Assembly: GCA_964510225.1 (NCBI GenBank)
Contig: CAZEAN010000167.1
Coordinates: 1-11,103 of the forward strand
Origin: CAZEAN01 sp964510225
Lineage (GTDB): Bacteria; Planctomycetota; Planctomycetia; Isosphaerales; Isosphaeraceae
DNA length: 11,103 nucleotides
Direction of reading: 5' to 3'
Position 1 is the stretch's first letter. The number at the start of each line of letters is the position of its first letter. A model generated the notes under the pieces. That model had not been told where the DNA came from and made no database searches. It was given only the letters and a program-made list of their open reading frames with translations. The position numbers and the translations under genes are program-made. Shown one piece after another: positions 6,521-11,103 of this stretch.

Positions 6521-6906
6521 CCACAGAGGATCCGGACACTGGCGTAGGGTGTGAATTCGCCAGTTCTGATGATTCCCTTGGCATCTTGCCCCTTCTCTCG
6601 GAATTCGATGTACGGCTCCTCATCGAGGTCGACATCCCCTCCGACGATCTCCTGAAGTTGTCGCTGGAGTTCTGGGCTCTCGTCGGGACTCTCCGCCGGT
6701 ATCGTGATCGCTTCGATAATCAACTCGTCAGCAATCGCTCGGAATACGTCGATGAATCGGGGAATGCCCGGTGTCAATGTTAAATCGATCACGTGTGCAT
6801 CGGATGGTAGTGGGTATGCTGCATCGACAATTAAGAGTTCATCTAGGTGACCGAGTTCGGCAAGGAGCGAACAAATTGTCGGATTCAAGATACCGCGTTT
6901 CTTCAT
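6508..6906 (-). CDS. RbsD/FucU-family protein (D-ribose pyranase-like)
   Basis: A 132-residue member of the sugar mutarotase family, which interconverts pyranose and furanose (or alpha and beta) forms of free sugars in the cytosol. It closely follows RbsD: MKKRGILNP at the start, catalytic His20 in LAELGHLDELLIVDA with Asp28, LTPGIPRFIDV (44-54), and IIRTGEFTPYASV (112-124) with the conserved Tyr121. Two ligand-site features of RbsD are missing. The segment with the SHEEFK histidine (His98 in B. subtilis) is shortened away, leaving IEFREKGQDAKG, and the Asn of PYAN is Ser123. Activity or substrate may therefore differ, so I withhold the symbol. No ribose transporter or ribokinase is adjacent. 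The ATG at 6906 has only a weak GAGAG site upstream. Confidence 0.9.
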   Translation of the reverse strand: MKKRGILNPTICSLLAELGHLDELLIVDAAYPLPSDAHVIDLTLTPGIPRFIDVFRAIADELIIEAITIPAESPDESPELQRQLQEIVGGDVDLDEEPYIEFREKGQDAKGIIRTGEFTPYASVRILCGSPF

Positions 6907-7025
6907 CGCCAGCTCTCAATCGCACGACAAGAGGCTCGGTTAAGAATTGACCGAGGTAGGACAGAGGGTCTTGATCAGTCCCAAGATACCTCACTTTAAC
7001 GAATCGAATGGGAGGTGGTCGACGA

Positions 7026-7052
7026 GGCTCCCTCGGAGAATCAGCTGGAGCC
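7026..7052 (-). repeat. Inverted repeat downstream of the membrane-protein gene
   Basis: GGCTCC (7026-7031) pairs with GGAGCC (7047-7052), roughly 85 bases past the stop codon. It could slow or end the transcript, but no U-tract follows. The same 229-base gap (6907-7135) has a second 6-bp stem at 6935-6955 (CTCGGT/ACCGAG), in the leader of the RbsD-like gene. Confidence 0.3.
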
Positions 7053-7135
7053 GGAGGCAGATGACGCGCAAATCTCTAGAGTAAGTCACTACCAAGACCG
7101 TGTCAGCCATCCGCTTGTCGATCTCGACGTATCAG

Positions 7136-8725
7136 TTACTTGATCACAACGGCCCCGGAATCCGATTTCCGGGCAACCGGCTTGCTCCAATAGCGTCGTC
7201 GACGTCGATTCTTCGACTTTGAGATCCGATGGAATGACTCGAACGCTTCTCCGACGATTTCGTAGAGTCCCCTTGATCGCCTCCGGCGTCTCCGACGTCC
7301 GCTGGACCTGGAGGCTTGCGCGCTCAACTTTGTTTTCTTGTAACGGAGATCAAGATGAGACAACCGCTGGAGTAACTCGTCGACCTCGACGCCGCGATGC
7401 CATGCAACGTCGTCCACAATGATTACGACCTTACCGAATTCCGGAGGATTCGAGGCAGCGATTTGTTCAAGGCGGTCCGTAAACTCTCGCCGACGTCGTT
7501 CGAGCCGCAACCGGTGACGATTCTTCCACCAGTAGAGCGGTCTAAACCAGCCTGACCATCTCGATCGATGTCGGATGCCCGTTCTTGAGGATCCCACGCT
7601 GTTGCTGTTGACCGCCAAGAGTTCTTGGTTGGCGGTATCCGCCCTTGGGAGGAGTGCGGGGACCTGAGCGTGACCTGATCCATTGTTGAACTCGGAATCA
7701 TCCCGGCTCGTTGAGATCTCGATCGATCCCACCGCTGCAGTTGCTCCGAGCGGGTCATTCGGCTTTTCACCGGGTCTAGTCGACCACTCATAACGTGAGC
7801 GTCGTCTGACGAAACGAAGCTCGGACCACTTGATCGAGGGTAGTGAAAGCTGAAGATGCCAGAGTCGCATCAGAGAGCCCGTAATCGAGCGATTCTGCCC
7901 TGAAACAAGCGTGGCGGTGACGATACAACCCAACGCTGCAGCAACTGGCGGGAAGCAAGAGAGGGCAATGGTCCGCTTGAGTTGCCACGTCTCGGCGCTG
8001 CGGTCTGTGAACATCGTTTTCACGATCATCAGCGTCAGGATGCACATCGATGCGAGGGCGAGGCTTCGCCAATCGGAAGATGATCCAATCCTCAACTGAG
8101 TCCCAATCAAGAGCGGTACCAAGGAAAGAAAGGTCCCACTAACAATTGTTAGAAGAAACAATTGTTTTGGGGAATATTCACCCCTACCGGGTGATCTCTT
8201 TTGGGTTTCGTCTTTAGTCCAAGCACCGGTATCATTTAACGCGATCATGGCCAAACCGAGTGAGAGATCGGTATCGCTCGGAGACTTCGATGAATTGCGG
8301 ACTGAGTCGGTAGCACCCAGATCGGTCGATAAGAGTTCTTGAAAACTAGTTAATGGTGACCGTCTTGAGGCATCCGAAGAATTCACATCAGAGTTAGCTG
8401 CTGACTCCGCACCGTGAGGGGTAGTAAATAACCATTTTGATTGCGACTGGCCCTGCAATAGTTTTAGCAACTCTGTTGAATCACCGAACGGATCATCCTC
8501 GTTTGTTGACTCAGCAGAGTTAGATGCTTGGCGCGCATCGGAAGTGGGGAGGTCGGGTGTTCCAACTGTCTTGGTCAGACGACCGAGATCCAGGAGGTTG
8601 GCCGAGTCGAGGGTGTCAGCGTGTCCAATCGGAGCACCGATCGAAACCGAGAATAGAACTACGGTGGTGAGTGCCGACGCCAAGAAATCCGGCAATCGAA
8701 ATCGGCGGGCTCGGATTCTTCGCAC
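7136..8725 (-). CDS. Unrecognised multi-pass membrane protein with arginine-rich C-terminus
   Basis: I do not recognise the family. The start is taken as the GTG at 8725 because AAGGGG lies seven bases before it; the next GTG upstream (8731) almost abuts that site and would add two residues. That gives 529 residues. Visible in order: an N-terminal basic segment and hydrophobic stretch (about 14-34, FLASALTTVVLFSVSIGAP), a signal peptide or first membrane helix; a Ser/Asp-rich low-complexity region (38-180), probably extracytoplasmic; then three hydrophobic helices (about 188-208, 219-239 and 252-275). After these comes a polar region with many Arg, Trp and Tyr, a possible folded segment around FGKVVIIVDDVAWHRGVEVDELLQRLSHLDLRYKK (430-464), and two arginine runs (GRRRRRRRSRG and NRRRRRYW). 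The basic tail is likely cytoplasmic and could bind nucleic acid or acidic surfaces; that is inference. It diverges from the 687-residue gene. Confidence 0.8.
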   Translation of the reverse strand: MRRIRARRFRLPDFLASALTTVVLFSVSIGAPIGHADTLDSANLLDLGRLTKTVGTPDLPTSDARQASNSAESTNEDDPFGDSTELLKLLQGQSQSKWLFTTPHGAESAANSDVNSSDASRRSPLTSFQELLSTDLGATDSVRNSSKSPSDTDLSLGLAMIALNDTGAWTKDETQKRSPGRGEYSPKQLFLLTIVSGTFLSLVPLLIGTQLRIGSSSDWRSLALASMCILTLMIVKTMFTDRSAETWQLKRTIALSCFPPVAAALGCIVTATLVSGQNRSITGSLMRLWHLQLSLPSIKWSELRFVRRRSRYEWSTRPGEKPNDPLGATAAVGSIEISTSRDDSEFNNGSGHAQVPALLPRADTANQELLAVNSNSVGSSRTGIRHRSRWSGWFRPLYWWKNRHRLRLERRRREFTDRLEQIAASNPPEFGKVVIIVDDVAWHRGVEVDELLQRLSHLDLRYKKTKLSAQASRSSGRRRRRRRSRGLYEIVGEAFESFHRISKSKNRRRRRYWSKPVARKSDSGAVVIK

Positions 8726-8732
8726 GCTCACT

Positions 8733-8738
8733 CCCCTT
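8733..8738 (-). promoter_or_regulatory. Shine-Dalgarno deciding the GTG start at 8725
   Basis: AAGGGG on the minus strand, seven bases before GTG at 8725. The alternative GTG at 8731 would leave about one base of spacing, which is too close. Confidence 0.6.
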
Positions 8739-8993
8739 CCGATCGATTAGTAGAGCGGAACAAGCCTTCTGTGCAAATTCACCTGAATCACTTTGAAGAT
8801 CAGCGACCTGCCGGACAAGGTGTCCATTCCACGGGCAAACTGAGACCAATCAAGAATCTGTTGTCGAGTGCTTCGATGTGGATCAAAAGATAAGATTGGA
8901 GGGACTGGATAGAATCTCTTGGTGTGGTTATCGCTTAAGGTCACATTATGATTCATGATGAAACTTCGAAGGTCAAGAACTTCGGAACCGCTC

Positions 8994-9000
8994 GAGGGGG
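8994..9000 (+). promoter_or_regulatory. Shine-Dalgarno deciding the ATG start at 9006
   Basis: GAGGGGG five bases before ATG 9006. The upstream in-frame ATGs at 8955 and 8958 have no such site, and starting there would bury the signal peptide behind a long basic extension. Confidence 0.65.
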
Positions 9001-9005
9001 ATTCG

Positions 9006-11069
9006 ATGCAACACCCACAATCGATGGTCAAACGTCGTGGCCCACTCGTCACGCTTATGATGGCAATCCTCATAGCTCCTGGAGAAAGTACCGGGCAGGA
9101 TTCGCCGGGTGGTCCTGCACAATCAATCCAGGACATCCGGTTGAAACGACTCCGAACCGCCCATGACCAATGGAAGACTAGGCTTAATAATGACCGCAGA
9201 ATCGTCGACCTTGTTTGCCTCGTTCCTGACGTCCCAAGCTTCCTCGGAGCGGTCGGACTTTGGGATGAATCGCACTACTTTCCTATCCTGATCGAAGACG
9301 TCGAGTACACCACCAAGTTTATCAGGGCGTTCCGACCAGCACGGATTGTCCGATTCAACGCTGCTGAAGCAAGCCCCGAATCGAGCGAGATCCGTTGGGG
9401 AACGGCTGTTTCTGCTGTCGCGCGTGCCTGGACCTCAGAAGCAACGCCAACTGTTTCTGGCTCCCAACCCTACCCGAAGAAGCCGTCAACGCCGGGATTA
9501 GTCTTTAGTAATGAGAACTCGGAGACACTCGCCGGAGCTGTTGCTCTGGCCGCTGGGCGATTTCAGCCTCTCTTGCGTTGGGACCCAGAGAACTCCTTTA
9601 ACGACACCCTCACGACTGAGCAAGCGGAAGAACTCGCGCGAGATGTTCAGCTCCGGGTTGCCCAACTCTTCCTCCGACGTTATGAGAAACTCGGCGATGA
9701 CTGTGACTTCCTGACCTTCGGTCTCGACTACCCGTATATCTATGACGCAAAGGGTGTCACCTTTCGCGACGGTCGTGCGGCGCTTGATGATTTGCTCGGC
9801 CGCCACCTCCAGAGGGTAGGGCAAGCCGAAATCAGACTCCGGTGGGCCTATACCGGTCGACTCTTCGGTACTCCCGTACAATCGACTTACGCCGCGATGT
9901 GTAGCTTATTTCTGCAACCAGAGCAGGCAACACTCTTCAATGGTTACGCAAACGAAGGCCCCCCCTGGACCCAATACAGACTCGAACCCGTCCGTGATCA
10001 ACTTCGGCCAAAGATGGCGGTCGATCATCGTGCCGATGGCCGTGCCGGCGTCGATGGGTGGTTTGAGGCGATGTTGCCAAAAAGCAACACACAGCTCATT
10101 ATGGTGAACTCATCGGGGGGAGCCAAGCAGTTTCGGACGACCAGCGCTCAAGGAAGACCTTGGGACACCCCGCTTGCGGCCCCCTCAGCGATTCACTACA
10201 TCCACAGCTTTTCGGCACAGCAACCGAAGGATTCTTCCACGTTAGCTGGACGATGGCTAGAAAACGGAGCCTTTGTCTACTATGGGTCCGCTCAAGAGCC
10301 GTTCTTAAGTGCCTTTCGGACTCCAGAATTGGTCGCGAGTCTTCTTCTCGAAGGCCTACCCTTTGTCGCGGCCGCCCGGATCCTTCCCGAGGAGTTAGCG
10401 CCAATGGGAAACTGTTGGCGACTGGTCTATTTCGGGGACCCAGTCTACCGGATCACGGAGACTAAATCAAAACGTGTTCCCTCGACAGCCACATCCGAGG
10501 TCCTCGAAGATCTTCCTGCCCCCGGAACACTCAGAGCTGATGCTGATCCAGCGACTCAGTTGGAGTGGTCAACTCGTGTTGGACTTGAAGCAGCACGTCG
10601 CGACGTGGTCCCGCCAAAGCCACTCGCCCAGGTTCTTTACCAGCTCAAGCCAGCGACGCTACCGCGGAAAGATCAAGAACGTCGTGATCTTCTCCTCGCC
10701 GATACATTGGCACGTCAAGGGCGCTGGCGCCTTCTCCATGAACAGTTGAGTCAGATCGGCCAGCCGAGATCGTCGGTCGCGATCGGTCGCTGGCTCGACT
10801 ACACCCGGATCACGCTTCTGCAACAAGCTATTGCTGCAAATAGTTGGCCTGATGCCGCCCGACTTTGGCCCGAATTCCAGGATACTAAAGGGTTTGCGTC
10901 GATCATCGATCGCTTGATCCCACTCGCTCTACGAACGCGTCAAAAAGCGTCGATGCAACGGCTATTGGTCAAGGCCTTAGAATCGGCGGCGGGGAAGTCC
11001 CGTCGACAACTCCTTGAGAGGAAAATCAAGGAACTGGAAGGGGGCCAGGAGATGAACGTCAGGCGATGA
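9006..11069 (+). CDS. Large exported protein of unknown function, possible degenerate caspase/gingipain-like fold
   Basis: A 687-residue protein starting at ATG 9006. Residues 1-31 form a signal peptide: basic MQHPQSMVKRRG, hydrophobic PLVTLMMAILIA, then a polar cleavage region before QDSPGG. Export to the periplasm or surface is therefore likely. The middle (about 65-485) is one large alpha/beta region with alternating strands and helices: RRIVDLVCLVPD, YFPILIEDVEYTTKFIRAFRPARIVRF, GAVALAAGRFQPLLRWD, CDFLTFGLDYPYIY. Its end resembles the layout of C25/TIGR03790-type caspase-like proteins: a hydrophobic strand into VNSSGG (367-372), a strand at IHYIHSF (396-402), RWLENGAFVYYGSAQEPF (416-433), then a VYFGDPVYRI ending (474-483) like their GDP motif. 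Where those enzymes carry His and Cys, I see Ser and no obvious Cys, so peptidase activity is doubtful. The last 200 residues look all-helical, TPR-like. The similarity is my reading of motifs, not a search result. Confidence 0.85.
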   Translation: MQHPQSMVKRRGPLVTLMMAILIAPGESTGQDSPGGPAQSIQDIRLKRLRTAHDQWKTRLNNDRRIVDLVCLVPDVPSFLGAVGLWDESHYFPILIEDVEYTTKFIRAFRPARIVRFNAAEASPESSEIRWGTAVSAVARAWTSEATPTVSGSQPYPKKPSTPGLVFSNENSETLAGAVALAAGRFQPLLRWDPENSFNDTLTTEQAEELARDVQLRVAQLFLRRYEKLGDDCDFLTFGLDYPYIYDAKGVTFRDGRAALDDLLGRHLQRVGQAEIRLRWAYTGRLFGTPVQSTYAAMCSLFLQPEQATLFNGYANEGPPWTQYRLEPVRDQLRPKMAVDHRADGRAGVDGWFEAMLPKSNTQLIMVNSSGGAKQFRTTSAQGRPWDTPLAAPSAIHYIHSFSAQQPKDSSTLAGRWLENGAFVYYGSAQEPFLSAFRTPELVASLLLEGLPFVAAARILPEELAPMGNCWRLVYFGDPVYRITETKSKRVPSTATSEVLEDLPAPGTLRADADPATQLEWSTRVGLEAARRDVVPPKPLAQVLYQLKPATLPRKDQERRDLLLADTLARQGRWRLLHEQLSQIGQPRSSVAIGRWLDYTRITLLQQAIAANSWPDAARLWPEFQDTKGFASIIDRLIPLALRTRQKASMQRLLVKALESAAGKSRRQLLERKIKELEGGQEMNVRR

Positions 11070-11103
11070 TTAGCCACCAACGGGAGGCGCCGTCATCTGC
11101 TGT

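Noticed and set aside
7219..8099. Short frames on both strands within the membrane-protein gene, including arginine-rich ones
   Set aside because: They mirror the arginine- and serine-rich codons of the 529-residue gene and have no start signals of their own.
1..11103. Search for a defence system, toxin-antitoxin pair, CRISPR array, integrase or transposon ends
   Set aside because: No spaced direct repeats, no nuclease or transposase motifs and no terminal inverted repeats were seen; the gene content is ordinary chromosomal.

Overview
The window looks like ordinary chromosome from a member of the Planctomycetota. The strongest pointer is a DUF1559 (SBP_bac_10) protein with a type IV pilin-like N-terminus, a family hugely expanded in that phylum. 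A type A RNase P RNA, a small secreted HEAT-repeat protein with a proline-rich tail, and several large exported proteins of no recognisable family fit the same picture. Base composition is moderately GC-rich. I see no transposase, integrase, CRISPR array, tRNA, rRNA or phage gene. The genus cannot be assigned from the sequence alone.

Layout. Positions 1-3947 are all transcribed leftward. In order of transcription they hold the DUF1559 pseudopilin-like gene, a likely terminator, the RNase P RNA (rnpB), a small unrecognised 113-residue protein gene, and a carboxyl-terminal processing protease (S41/CtpA type) that runs off the left edge. The protease has no stop codon in the window, so an ORF search that requires a stop misses it. 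About 860 bases of apparently non-coding DNA (3948-4806) carry hairpins and one copy of a short dispersed repeat. Two rightward genes follow, 43 bases apart and possibly co-transcribed: the HEAT/proline-rich exported protein and a dienelactone-hydrolase-like enzyme. The second converges with a leftward RbsD/FucU-family gene across only 7 bases. Further right, a leftward gene for an arginine-rich multi-pass membrane protein diverges from a rightward gene for a 687-residue exported protein. That last protein has features reminiscent of caspase/gingipain-like folds but no visible catalytic dyad.

Functionally this is a mix of housekeeping genes (tRNA 5' processing, periplasmic proteolysis, a cytosolic hydrolase, a sugar mutarotase-like protein) and planctomycete-type surface or envelope genes. 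No pathway or defence system is apparent, and I do not claim one. The most useful results are four start codons set by Shine-Dalgarno sequences, the edge-truncated protease, the RbsD homologue lacking expected ligand residues, and the unusual 687-residue and arginine-rich proteins.
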